Below are positions 1-11,264 of a DNA stretch of 64,000 bases, one piece after another. Source of the stretch: Melampsora larici-populina 98AG31 (Eukaryota > Basidiomycota > Pucciniomycetes > Pucciniales > Melampsoraceae); assembly GCF_000204055.1 (NCBI RefSeq), contig NW_006768841.1, positions 158,824 to 222,823 on the forward strand, read 5' to 3'. A program made the translations under genes and the position numbers. The notes under the pieces are model-generated. The model did not search any database, had not been told where the DNA came from, and saw only the letters and a program-made list of their open reading frames with translations. Each line of letters starts with the position of its first letter. Within the stretch, counting starts at the first letter, position 1.

Positions 1-1194
1 CTCTATGATCTTGGCTTCCAACCGAGATTGTACACAGAGTGCGTTGATCAGGTTTTGCCTCAAGTTGACTTTTTTGAGAGAGGGAGAGAGCCGAGCCAAG
101 TGTCGGTCGAATCCACGTAAAGTACGGATCCTGGCATGCGATAGCTCTAGCTCCTAATCCACGACAAAGACTTCTTCAGCCTGTGGTTCGCCAACCCCTT
201 CGCAAGGCCACTGACCTCCGTCCCAAGCTTAAATTCTTCCAATAATTCTAAGGAGCGGCGTACAAACAGAGAACTTCAGATGACCACCAAATCTTTTTCT
301 TTGATTGCCCTTTGCATACGAATATAACCCACCTTCATTCTCTGTAGCCCAGACAAGCTCCTTGTCCGAAGAGGCGGCTTCTGGGGCGGTTGCCTCATGA
401 TCGGACAAATCAGGTGATGCGATACGTGCACTCATAAGTGGATATCGGTTTCGGTTTGTTGAGGGAAGAAAGCCAAGGTGGTTTTCTGATAAGGAATGTA
501 ACGAAGAAAGTTCGAAGCGTATGCGACCAAAAATCAAAGACAAGCGATTGATGCATATTTACCCTTTTGGTTTCACATTTACCCTTCAGCCTCCGCCGAT
601 CGATTGCTTCGGGGGCAAAGCGGTACCGGGGAGTATCCTGCGGTCGGGACCCCAAACCGCCTGTGTACACCACCGGGGGCTCGTGACTGTCCAGAGGCGG
701 TCACGGACGCCCGCCCCCAGGCGGTCACCCCCTCCGCGAAGCAGGGCGGTCATCGGGTGGTCAGTGAGTTGACCGCCCATGGGTGACCTCCAGGCGCGCC
801 AGCCACTTGAGCGATACCCAGCGTGCCACCGCCCATTGATTGTGTGCTCCCCGGTAGAAGGCCGTCGGGGTGCTCGTTCGGCCGGCGTCAGGCCGCCAAG
901 GGTGTTTCCCAATGCAGCCGACAGGATTCAATTCTCGCATTGGGGGCAGACGGACTGGGGTACTGGGTGGTTCGCAATGATGAGAGTTACGCTGGCTGGA
1001 GGCATGAAAGCCTGTGCATTCCGCAGATTTTGTTCCCAAACACGTACGGGATGTACAGACAAGTTGTAATATATCATATAATGGAAGTAGAAATTTTGTT
1101 GAAGCGAGCTCGTTTCCTATCAACAAGAGTGAAATAATGAAATGAAAACGCGGAAAACAAGTGCATCCTCTCGCTATGGCTATGAAGTACTCGG
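1..1194. other. No gene assigned; GC-rich island
   Basis: I see no supportable coding exon here. From about 590 to 960 the DNA is much richer in G+C than the rest of the window and carries a cluster of GGCGGTCA-like repeats (separate entry). Long open frames exist on both strands in this island, but they overlap each other and look like a by-product of high GC. The island may be one end of the transposon whose genes lie at 1195-7888; this is inference. Confidence 0.5.
695..788. repeat. Cluster of GGCGGTCA-like short repeats
   Basis: AGGCGGTCAC occurs at 695-704 and again at 719-728, with variants GGGCGGTCAT at 744-753 and GGGTGGTCAG at 755-764. The inverted form TGACCGCCC is at 770-778 and GGGTGACC at 781-788. 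Closely spaced short motifs in both orientations are typical of the subterminal transposase-binding arrays of hAT and CACTA elements. That role is inferred from position only. Confidence 0.5.
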
Positions 1195-2981
1195 TCAATC
1201 GTCCAGAGCCATAGGGCCCGCTCCTTCCAAAACCTGCATTTTTTCCCTGATCTCCTCATCAGACGGTAAGTCAAAAGTGACCCCTACGTCAATGTCTACA
1301 AAGTACCCTTTCCCATCGAAAGTGGCGCGATCTTCGTCGTAAATGATCTTGTAGAACCTGGATAAACAATATACACCTCCAAGTTTTGATCAGCGTGCAT
1401 CTTGCGCATCAGTCCGCATATAAAAAACTTACGCGGAAGCATACAAAGGCTCCTCCTGTGCCAATAGGTGCAGCTGGCTGTCCACTCGGTGCCAGATATT
1501 GGCTGTGCCCCCGCCGGCTCGAACTGATTGAAAGATGCGAATCGCCTCACGTCGCCAGTGTCAGAACCATCAAATTGTCGTCAGTGATGACAACGAGATG
1601 ATCGCCGCGGAAAACAAAAGGTGCTTACGAGGTACGCGATACGGACTCGTTGAGTCCACGCCGTTTGAGCCCACAAGGTATCCACATCGCGATGTTCTTC
1701 GGTCCTATTGCAATGTTTCGCAATCTGAACAAGGGGTGCTTGCGTCAGTAGTGTGTTGAAAGAAAAATGATAAAAACAAAGCACCCAATTGGAAACACCC
1801 CAGTCACTTACTCGATGAGCAAGCCTCTTCAAGCTGGGGACCGTGCTGCCCTCGTTTTTGCGAATGTTATGCAACACCTGTTGCATAACATCTGTCAGTA
1901 ACTTCGACAGGACAATGAGACAGGAAGAGTGAGAGGACTCACTTCTTTGTGGAGACGTTCACGGGCGTGTTTACCCGCGTCCTTCACCAGTGTCGTGTAC
2001 CGTTGGGTGGCCGCAACATCTTGAATGCCATTGACCACCGGGGGCAGTTGAGGAGTCGCCCAATCGCCAGGAATCTCTCTAATCTTTCTCTGTAGGTGTG
2101 ATGTCAGAGCGCGAGAGTAGGGCCAAAGAGTGATAGTAGTTTGCTTACCTTGATGGTGTTAAAGAGGGAGTGAACTATCACGTCACCATTTGGTGACTCG
2201 AGTGCCGTATAACTGGCAATCTCGGCCAGTGACACACAGTCATAGGCGAAATGATACACCCGATCCTGTTTTGAAAGATAGGCATCACCATCAATGACAC
2301 ACAAAACGGTAATCAATTGAGAAGGGGTAAGCTTACTTTGACCTCGTTGGAGTAATTCCAAGGTTCCGGCGCGCTTGGTGGGCCAGGCAAGGTGTTTGAT
2401 GCCGCAGGTGGCTGAACAACCACTGGGCCATTTGCCCGTAGTGCATCCACCGCATCAGTGGCTTGGTCAAGCTTATTTGACACAGTGATAAACTTTTGGT
2501 CAAGCTTGTCTGACACAGACGCGAGATCCTCATCAACCTTATTGGTGAGGGTTGCGATCTCTTCCTCGACGCGGAGAGCCATAGTCGAGAGCTCCTGGTG
2601 GATGTGGTCAGACAGCACTATCATCTCGCGCTCGACTTTCGAGATCGCTGCCAAGATTTGATCGGTAGCTGCCCCATCACGGGAACCGGCGTCGTTTCCA
2701 AGCTGTTAACGGGAGTACGGATATCAGTAGAAGCAGCCGATGGGGCGGCACACGACATTGGTTTGAGGGCGAGATCGGTTGAGACTTACACCCTCATTGG
2801 TCCCCCCATTGAGGCCATGTTGGGCACGCGCGAGTGCCGTAGCGCCTAAAGAGGGAGTTCCTTGAGGCACGGGTCATTTCCAAAACAATCAAGAACGGAA
2901 AGGAATGGTTACGGAAGGCTTACTGGGAACCCTTGGGGTCGATAGGGAGTACGGTTGGGCACGGGATGTTTGAGAAGACAT
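1195..2981 (-). CDS. Transposon-associated coiled-coil protein, unknown function
   Basis: This multi-exon minus-strand gene was read by eye; exon borders are approximate. The start is the ATG at 2981 (MSSQTSRAQPYSLSTPR), a basic Ser/Pro-rich N-terminus. An exon around 2780-2870 is rich in Ala and Gly. The exon around 2340-2700 encodes a heptad-like coiled coil with repeated VDEDLASVSDKLDQKF-type segments. Later exons (2150-2360, 1950-2095, 1830-1890) encode globular sequence. The last exon ends DDVGVTFDLP-like, then a acidic stretch and LEGAGPMALDD followed by TGA at 1195-1197. It lies just downstream of, and on the same strand as, the Tnp2-like transposase, so I infer it is the second gene of the same element. 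I do not recognise the family. The segment near 1430-1600 could not be joined cleanly and may contain damage. Confidence 0.45.
1864..1891. repeat. Perfect 13-bp inverted repeat, 2-nt spacer
   Basis: ATGTTATGCAACA at 1864-1876 is followed by CC and then its exact reverse complement at 1879-1891. It sits inside an exon of the coiled-coil gene, where it encodes part of a QQVLHNIRK-like stretch. Confidence 0.6.
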
Positions 2982-3431
2982 GCTGCAAACTAAACGATGT
3001 TCGATTATGGAGCCGTAGAAAGTGGATAATTTGAAAGTGAGTCTTAGATGACTTTCGAAATACAGAGGAAGAGAGAGCAGTCGAGGCGAGTGCAATTGTT
3101 GAACTCGCTCAAAAATCAATGAGGTGTTTTAAAGGAGAATTAAAGGTGAAGCTGTCTAAGAAGGACAACGGCGCGGCACCTGGCTCACGCGTCAAACCAG
3201 GGGTGAAGACCCCGGCTTGAAGCTGATTGGTCGACGGCCCAGGGGGCCCTCGCGCTGGTCCACACGCGAGCCTGCTCCAAGATTATTTCCTTGAAAGGAA
3301 ATAATCTTGGAGCAGACCAAAGGAATTTTGCAAAAACATTCAAACACAATGTTTTGCAAAGTGCTCAGTGGCATTGGCACGCGGAAGAACAAGATTGCAT
3401 TGCAAGTTGGAACTTTTCAAGAGCAAACCGA
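2982..3431. other. Spacer between the two transposon genes
   Basis: This 450-bp stretch lies between the 3' end of the transposase and the start of the coiled-coil gene. No exon was found. It contains two adjacent inverted repeats (3272-3315 and 3327-3360), possibly acting in termination of one gene or control of the other. Confidence 0.5.
3272..3315. repeat. Perfect 21-bp inverted repeat (hairpin), 2-nt loop
   Basis: The arm at 3272-3292 (CTGCTCCAAGATT and on) is exactly complementary to 3295-3315, separated only by GA. A second, near-perfect inverted repeat follows at 3327-3340 and 3348-3360 (TTTGCAAAA-CATT type, one-base length difference). The pair sits in the spacer between the two minus-strand transposon genes. 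Confidence 0.8.
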
Positions 3432-4743
3432 TCAATCGGATGCTGATTCTGAGTCTAATTCAGCCGGTGTCTGTTTTCCCTTCCCTTTAGGTACCCTCTT
3501 TTTCCGTGGTTTCACCGGGACAGATCGCCAAATGTGTAAACCTTGTTTCAGGGCTTCCAACCACTCAGCAGCAGTCTGCCTTCGAGTGCCCAAGTTCGCC
3601 ACCTCGCGATGTACCTCAGCCGAGTAATGGCTCGCACTGTTGAGGATATAGTGGTCCGTTTGTTGATGGCTGACACTACTGACTGAGGTAGTGGTATCTT
3701 TCCTTTCGAGCCTTTGTTTGCGTCCATCAATTACTGAGCACAACGAGCGATGGCAGTTATGTTGTACGTTTAACAGACAGGCAATGTCCTGCGGACACAC
3801 GGTCAGTGAGAACTCCCAAAACACTGGCAGGATGGAGACCCAAAGACTGACTGATAATTTCACCCATACTTGATGTTGTGTCCTGACAAGTTCGCGCATC
3901 CCATAAAAAGGCGATATCGGTCCCTTTTGAATGTCTTGCAGGAGAATGACGGTTGAGCTGGCGCTTACTCCTTCCGGTTTCCACATGGCCACGACTTGCC
4001 CCACGGAGTGACCTCGCGCATTCTTTGGACAGTGTCCCTGTTAGTGTGTTGTTGAAACAGGTGGCGAGAAGGAAGACTATCTAACCTTAACAAAGTCTGT
4101 CTTCTCGACCACTTGTCCGTTGCGCAATGTGACAGATGAGTGTTGTAGCCACACCACCCCGGGCGCTTCGCTAAGCAGATACACAGGCACTTGCTCGTGT
4201 TCTGCCCTTTCATGACGCGCTGCAAGAGATTCAAGGTCAGTGGCAGCCGATGTAAGTGAAAGACTCCATACTTACGTCCCACCGCGAACACAGACACCCG
4301 ATCGAGTTTGGGATTGAGTCCAAACGCCTGAGATACTTCCGGCATGGTCTTCAGAAGTCCTTGCACTTTGGGACCTGCTGAAACCCGAGCTTGGAGCTCT
4401 TTGTCGACAAAGCTGTTCCCTGAAAGGAGAGCTTGCATGAGTTGATAATTATTGAAGGTGTTTGCGATATCTCGACCGGGGCTCATGCGGTTTGAATGGA
4501 CTGAAGCGGCACGTAGAACCGCATTGTAACTCTCGAATTTCTCGGTCATGAATAATGACGGCGGTCCAAATCGTGCGATGGAGTCTTTCAAGTGCGTCAA
4601 CATATGGAACTTGGGCTTGTTAACCCACTGAGCCGAAGTCATAATAAGCTGATAGTAAAAAACTAGAATCGCCTCTTCCATGTCTTGCAGGTAATTATCC
4701 ATATGCACAATTTCGGTCTGGAAAACATGAGATCCTAGAAGGC

Positions 4744-4993
4744 ACAACGATGTCCAAAGGTGCCGTTTGTTGCTGGGGATATGGTCAAATAATACAAAGG
4801 GGACTGTTTGAAGGACCGTCCGGAACTCCTTTCCGACGAGGCTCTGGTAAAAATTAATGAGAGTAGTTGGCTGTATAGGCGGGATCTTCAAACCCTTCGT
4901 GTTGAAATCCCTCCACCGCGCCGAGAGTTCGCGGTAACGTGATGAGCCGGGTTTCAGAATTCCGAGCGACTTCATAGTATCTCTGAAGAGGTA
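4744..4993 (-). repeat. 250-bp direct duplication, copy 1
   Basis: This stretch reads identical to 5130-5379 by eye. It covers the transposase segment from the FRDTMKSLGIL region to the SNKRHLWTSL region. Sequence on its low-coordinate side continues the normal coding frame (CLLGSHVFQTEI), so the 3' part of the gene belongs with this copy. Confidence 0.85.
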
Positions 4994-5129
4994 GTCCCGG
5001 TATCTCTAAGGAACCAGAATCGAGAAAGGAATTGAGAACAAGATATATATGTCTTAAGTGTCTTAAGTTATAAGTAGTAATTATTAGAAGTAAGGCTTAT
5101 GTGGTTGTGTAATGACCGTAGGTCTTACA

Positions 5130-5379
5130 ACAACGATGTCCAAAGGTGCCGTTTGTTGCTGGGGATATGGTCAAATAATACAAAGGGGACTGTTTGAAGG
5201 ACCGTCCGGAACTCCTTTCCGACGAGGCTCTGGTAAAAATTAATGAGAGTAGTTGGCTGTATAGGCGGGATCTTCAAACCCTTCGTGTTGAAATCCCTCC
5301 ACCGCGCCGAGAGTTCGCGGTAACGTGATGAGCCGGGTTTCAGAATTCCGAGCGACTTCATAGTATCTCTGAAGAGGTA
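5130..5379 (-). repeat. 250-bp direct duplication, copy 2
   Basis: Second copy of 4744-4993, in the same orientation. The normal 5' part of the gene (LHVLLLGIAKY) is joined to this copy. The 136-bp spacer 4994-5129 begins GTAAGA and ends CCTTAG when read on the minus strand, so it looks like an intron. The duplicated 250 bp is not a multiple of three, so the reading frame is lost even if the spacer is spliced. Confidence 0.85.
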
Positions 5380-7888
5380 TTTTGCAATACCCAGTAGAAG
5401 AACATGCAAAGTCTCAATGGGAGTATCCTGATGCCCATTGAAACCTGTGATGACTCGGTCAGACAGGATGTTCGTACGCATGGAAGATATTGAACACCGT
5501 GAACAAACCTTTTAACCTCAACATGGGGTTAAACAACCGCTCGCCCAGTTGGTCATTCAAACCTTCACAAAGCTGGTGCACATCACAGGTCTCAGGCGAG
5601 TCGTAAGCCAGGTGAACCTTTTTGATGAAGTAATCGAGCACCGAATCGCGAAATCCGTACTTTCGAGCTTCACTCTCAACCGCGGTTTTGCTGTGCGGCA
5701 TCTGTGCCATTGCCCAGATGTCGTGAGCGCGAGCGCGAGTGACCTCCCAATCCCTTTGGGGCAAAGAGAACTGCAGTTGCCGCGACTGATTTGTCAGTCA
5801 CATGTGTGTGTAAGAAGCAGGGTGACATAGAGAACCAGCGAAATGACCAACCTGTTCGCCATCTAAATCGACACCGATGAAATCAGAAACGTACTGTTCT
5901 GTTTTCTTCTCAATCATCTGGCCAACTTGCAAGTCACATATGCGACACGGCGTTAAAGTATTAGCTGGATTGGTTGTATTGCTGATTTCAGCGTGCATCG
6001 GGGAATTGCCCAAGTGGAATAGAACCACGACCATAACCAGGACTTCACTACCACTGACGTGGTCGTAAGCAAAAAAACCGTTGGCACTGTGGTCACTGGG
6101 CCAAGAAAGAGCCAGAGGTCAAACTTGTTTATGAATCCACTGTTTGAAGAGGTAATTCAAGTAATGCTTACTTGATATCATCAACAGCCTCGTCCAGTAG
6201 TTCCAGCGCGGAGGCACAGTTCGAAGTGGCCAGGAAATGGATATTGTACTCCTGGTTGGTCATCCTTGGAGGTAGGCCGGCGAGGGTAAAAAAAACACTC
6301 ATGTGTTTATTCCATTTCTTCCCGACATTCCCGGAAGTATCGTCAGAGTACAAGCTGATTGGGATGTGCTTGATGACGCGACCTTGGGCTCGCTCACGCC
6401 AAGGATTGGTCATCGGTAAAGGCCGATGCCCGATTGGCGAGTCTTCTAAATGAAAGACATCATCAGGCCGGACGTTAAAGGCCACCACACAAACATAACA
6501 TAACATGGTTAAAAAAGGGCCCACGAGATATATGACCCCCACAGCGATCAGCAAGGGCCGTGCCGTCTTCTAAGATGATGTTGGCGGTTCCTCGCCAGAA
6601 ATCCTTCACATCAATTGTTTGGAAATCCATCGAGTCAAAACAAGGTTCGGCCGGGATGCACAACTTGAGCAGTAATGGGTGTTCTGGATCCTCTTGAACG
6701 CTCGCCGGGAGGCATTTGGCCAGGGTCTTTCCATGTTGCTGATAAAAAAACGCCGGCACTACAACCGCTTGCGAAACGGTTTGCACTGGTTCATATATGA
6801 ACCAGTGTTTGCCACGTGATACCACCATTGGCACCCGCATGTCTCGGGAGAACCCTTCGCGCCATTTTTGCGACTGAGACAACCGGTTGATGGGATCTAG
6901 CGTGGTGTTTGTCGGCAACTCGGGCAGAACAACCAGGTGCGGGCTTACCAAAGGATTGGCAAGTTCCTGCAACACCAAAGCGTTGGGTGTCAATGTGACC
7001 ATCAACGCTCATGAAGAAGAGTAAACGGACGGAGGACCCACATTACTGACAATTGTCTGAACTTTCAACCCAAATACCGGGGTGCCGTGAGGACTGATCC
7101 GCTCGGAGACCCGCAGACCAAGATTGTTCTTTAGCTTTTTACTTAAAGCACGTAATGCCCCCCATTCAGGAAGACGAACAAGGCATATCTGGAGAATTGA
7201 ACGGATTCGGTGGTATTGGGAGCGTGATGGGATGTTTCGAGTAGATCCAATAATCAATAACCCTACGAGGTGCTTTGGTGGAGAATGAATAATTGGATGA
7301 ACGTGTTATATACGGAATTATTTTGTCGAACACGAAGACATCAGGATAAAGAATTGCGAGCTAGCTGACCTCTTTCTTCTTAAACGGGTACCATTGGGAA
7401 GCCTCTTCCACAGGCATCGTGGACGTGCACAAATCCGCTTCCAGGGCGGCCGCATCAATTGCCTCGTCGCCCTCTTCACCCCACATATCTTCTTCCATGA
7501 CCCTAAAAGCCTCAGCAAGCTTTTGAAGGTCAACTTCTCCATCGGAGTCATCTGAATCGGAAATCTGACGCTCCTCCGCCATTGCGAGAGCGTGAAGCGC
7601 AGTGAAAGGAGAGGGAGCCCTTTCTGGAGTATCGGAGCGAGAGGTGATTTCATCAAAGATGTTATCTTGGACAGGAGCGGGCGAGATGGCACCGGGTGGG
7701 TCTGGCTCTTGGAGGCCAGGCATCATCATGTTTTCAGCAGCTTGACAAGCGTTGTAGCGCGCCACAGCTTCCAGGTGTTTCGCCGAGTGTGAGTGGGGGC
7801 CATAGTCTTCCATGCCCTTCCGTCCGCACACTAAACACTTCCAGTTGGACACAGAGGGCACTTTTGAGAGCTGTTGGAAATCTGCCAT

Positions 7889-9050
7889 TTTTTGAGAGAT
7901 GTCACCACCCCACACACTCAAAAGCAGTTCGAATCAACAAAAACATACATGGGTTAGGAGGATGATTGTGAGCCATTTCAGAGGCGCGGTCACGTGAGGT
8001 TGCTTGTGTGAGTTGATTTGGGTGGGAAGTTGGGATTCTTGGCTGACGACAAACAAACGTGGGTCAGGGCATATCAACATGGATTATGTTGAGAAAAATA
8101 GTCGATGAACGAACGCAATTGGCCAGAAGAGAGGAAATGGTGCAGGAAATTTCGGTGGAATTGAGTGCGTGCGTGTTTCAAAAATCAAACGGACACGGTT
8201 TAAGAAAAACAACAATGATCTTACCGCCCGGGGTCAGTTGCTTGACTGGATGAGAAATGCCATCGAACCCCAAGGAGAAACCGGTGAGGTCCACTCTGCT
8301 GCCGAGAGGCTGTGTTACTCTGACTCGAGGTGCGTGTCAAGGTTGTAATAGAAGGCTTTCGTGCTGAGGCGTTTCAGCCGTTTCATCTGGCTGCATCATG
8401 CTCCAAACGCATCTTTCATGCGTGGCTGATCACGATGTGATTGTTTGGACGTGATCTCATGCTTTCTTCTGCGATGTGACCTTGACATGCGTTTTGTTTT
8501 GAGAGATGTCTCAGGGTGTGCGTGTTGATCTCAACACCTTGTTGTTTGGTATACTCAACAACTTCCCACACACTGACTCCTTGCGCGCAGTGGGAGGAAA
8601 CCCAAAGGAAACTACTTTTTGTATAATACAAACACGATGTTTGGAAAGAACAAACACCCACCCTGAGATTCCTTCCTCTGGTGTTTGGGATCTATCGCCA
8701 AGGCCCCCCCCCTCGGCCAGAAGGCGGCCGGTGGGCTGGATCGCGAACATTGGGGCAGCAGGTGGATGCGGGGCGACCCATGGGCGGCCCCCGGCGAGGC
8801 GCCACGCTGCATTTTGGCCAGGGGGGCATCGGAGGGGCCGACCGTGCCAGGGCATGCCTGGGGCGACCACTGCCTGGCCAGCAGGCGAGAGTAGGGCCAG
8901 CACTTGACCCGACCATGTGCAGACCAAGGTCGGGACTCAAAGTACCCCCGTGGTGTACCAATTTGCACCACATACAAGCATTCCTGGAAAACTCTTGGAG
9001 TAACCAGCCACCAAGGAAGCTGGTATGTCTCAGTGACTAGGCATTCCAAA
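7889..9050. other. No gene; second GC-rich island at 8690-8940
   Basis: No exon is supported. From about 8690 to 8940 the DNA is strongly G+C-rich, with a C-run near 8705 and two GGGGCGACC motifs. Overlapping open frames on both strands here are composition artefacts. With the island at 590-960 it brackets the two transposon genes and may mark the other end of that element. I found no clear terminal inverted repeat joining the two islands. Confidence 0.45.
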
Positions 9051-11045
9051 GCCTCATGGGATGGAGTCTACCGCGATGCTATTTATGCTAGAGCTTCTCC
9101 TTAGCATCTGTTTTTCAAGGTTGTACCGAGGTATATGGACTTACAAAAAAAGACAGGAAACACCTTCAAATCAGGTGTGGTTGAGGGTTAGTGTGGGGAT
9201 TGAGCCAGCTCAACTGACATCATAAATCTGATGAATTGTGGTGTCTGGCATAGAAAAGAGTTTTTGGAAGGAACCAAGTGGAGCCCTCTGGACCGATCTG
9301 CTTCCACATATTTTTTTAACTTAGTGCAATGCACTCTTTGAATGTCCATGAGTGAGTTCCATCGGCCATATAGCACACATCCGGCTCCACTTTTTTACTC
9401 TTACCATTCAAGATCTTCTTGGTAGGTTGATATTCCTTCTTTTTATCTTGTCTCAAAAAATTTTGGACTTACCCCGTGTGTGATCCAAGGTCTCTAAAAT
9501 TGTTTACTTTGTTGGGATTGAGTCTCTATTTACTAATTCACCCAGAGCCCAAGGATTGATCATCTTGAATTTGTGACCCATATTTCAAAGATGTTGACAT
9601 AAATATAACATCCACTCAAACTCAAATGCTAGTCAAAAGGGATCAATAGAAAGGAACAAAAGGCCACAGTGTCCATTCTATATAGCATACAAGCAGAGAT
9701 AGAATCTCAACATCCTAGATGACTGATATTTTTTTTGTTGACACTTTATATACTATCAAATGCATGTAGTGAATGAAGAATACATCTGGAAAGATATTGC
9801 TTCAAGTTCACTAGAGTTATGGTCAGCCTTTTAGTCATCTTGAGATGCATTCAGTGTGGTCATTTGTGTCAATAAATAAAATATAGAATCACAATGATGG
9901 GATCATTGTTATTATATGTTTGAAATCCAATATATCTATAGTAAAGAAACAGAAAATACCTTAAATTGTTCAGCTAGAACACAACTTGATTTGTCCTGGG
10001 TGAAGAGCAAACTCTGATACGTGTAGGCATACTAAGATTTTCATCTCAATGTCAAGTCATGGACCAATTTTCAAGGAAAATAAAATGTCTACAAGTCTTC
10101 ATTGTGATTGATCCGGAGGTATGCTCAAGAAGTGATATTCTTACTATACCATCATTTCAAGGTAGATTTCAACCTTGTCACTTATTATTGGTGAAGAACT
10201 CAGGATACAAAAAGACTGCTGAGGACTAGTACTACCAGGTATTTAAGCCACGGGAAAGTTCAGTGCTAGCTTTGAGCTGGAGTATTCAATATGCAGTGTG
10301 ATGTTTGACTATAAATACTCTCATGGTATCAAAGCAACAAGAGATAGCAGTTGCATGCCCATTTTTTTCAAGTGCTTTTGATTTCACTTGCTGTAGTATC
10401 TATCTTTGTGATTTTAATAGTTACTAGAGTACAACTTCTGTGATATGTTTTTCAGGTTTCTTGAACAATTTTTCACGCGCCCAGATATTATCCACACGAA
10501 AGGAAAAGATATAGAGAAATAGAAATAAAGAGAAATGTTTGGCATAGGTGTTTGAGTTGAGACTCAAGAGAGGTAATGATTTTTACTCTATGTATGTTTT
10601 TAAATGGGTGAATCTGCCTGTGTCTTCTACAAGTTGCGCTAAGTCAGGGAAAGTTGCATTCCCATCTCAGACTGAGCCACTCATTCTGATTTCTGAAAGA
10701 TATCCTCGTTGCACTTCATATTTTTTTTATGTGGAAAAGAAGGGAAGACTTAAGCCTTAAGGTAACCTACCTATGACGTAGCTATGTTCAACGTGTCTTG
10801 GACGCCGTCCCAAATCACATTCATTCAGTTTCTCAAAGTCATCAAATCGAACTTCAACATTCACCCGAACATGTGATTTCTTCAAACCCTTCAACTGATT
10901 CGTACCAATCCAACTCTAACCTCAACTTGATCTCAACTTTTGCAACAGATCTACATCACAAGAACTCGAGCGATCGTTTTTCAAAAGCGAGAGAAGAGGT
11001 GGTAACAGCAACTCAAAACAAACTAGATCATCTTCCAACCATACG
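9051..11045. other. Intergenic; possible Copia LTR/primer-binding-site relic
   Basis: No coding exon is supported over about 2 kb. At 10324-10335 the sequence TGGTATCAAAGC differs by one base from the primer-binding site complementary to initiator tRNA-Met used by Copia retrotransposons. It is immediately preceded by CTCTCA, which would be an LTR end in CA. No LTR start, gag or pol sequence was recognised, so this is at best a solo or truncated relic. An 83-codon open frame at 10798-11049 has no ATG at its start and is not called. Confidence 0.3.
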
Positions 11046-11264
11046 ATGATTAGCGACAATACCCTCATGACTATCTCCAACTCACTCGGAGTACTTGCAG
11101 CAGTCTTCATCATCATTTATCAAGTAAGCTCTAGAGGGTTTTTTTGTGCAAGTAACAGCGTGTTCTAAGTGAAAGAAGCTGATCATACATTTCTTTAGTT
11201 TTTCGAAGTCAATGCTCGCCGAACAGCTGAACTTGAGCGAGCGTCATACGCCAAACTCGATTAA
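11046..11264 (+). CDS. OST4: OST4-like oligosaccharyltransferase subunit
   Basis: Two-exon microgene of 47 codons plus stop: exon 1 11046-11123, intron GTAAGC...TTTAG, exon 2 11199-11264. The product starts MISDNTLMTISNSLG, has a single hydrophobic helix (about residues 10-26, VLAAVFIIIYQFF), then a short charged tail ending YAKLD. OST4 proteins are tiny single-span ER membrane subunits of the dolichyl-diphosphooligosaccharide-protein glycosyltransferase. They commonly begin MIS-D, and the size and topology fit. In yeast OST4 stabilises the STT3-OST3/6 contacts. It would support N-glycosylation of secreted proteins such as those encoded nearby. The main doubt is the short length, which limits homology evidence. 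Confidence 0.8.

Larger units (their letters stand above)
3432..7888 (-). pseudogene. Tnp2-like (CACTA/EnSpm-related) transposase, disrupted
   Basis: Large intron-containing transposase read on the minus strand. The start is the ATG at 7888. The N-terminus has a C2H2 zinc finger (CLVCGRKGMEDYGPHSHSAKH) and then an acidic region. The middle carries blocks familiar from basidiomycete Tnp2-like transposases: LYSDDTSGNVGKKWNKH at about 6330-6360, a FFTLAGLPPRMTNQEYN block next to it, DTPIETLHVLLLGIAKY at about 5400-5440, and FGPPSLFMTEKFESYN at about 4530-4580. The C-terminus has LLNVQHNCHRSLC and a basic, Lys-rich tail. An intron with good borders joins LRLKG to FNGHQD around 5440-5510. The gene is broken by an internal duplication (4744-4993 and 5130-5379, 136-bp spacer) that shifts the frame. 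Family assignment is from motif memory; catalytic acidic residues were not verified. It could instead belong to a related basidiomycete superfamily such as Plavaka. Confidence 0.65.

Noticed and set aside
586..912. Several overlapping open frames on both strands
   Set aside because: They coincide with the GC-rich island, where stop codons are rare by composition; no domain or splice structure.
8506..9049. Five overlapping open frames rich in Gly, Arg and Pro
   Set aside because: Same cause: the GC-rich island and a C-run; frames on both strands cannot all code.
10798..11049. 83-codon frame overlapping the OST4 start codon by 4 bases, looking like a coupled upstream gene
   Set aside because: It begins with TTG, not ATG, and translational coupling of this kind is not expected in a nuclear fungal gene.
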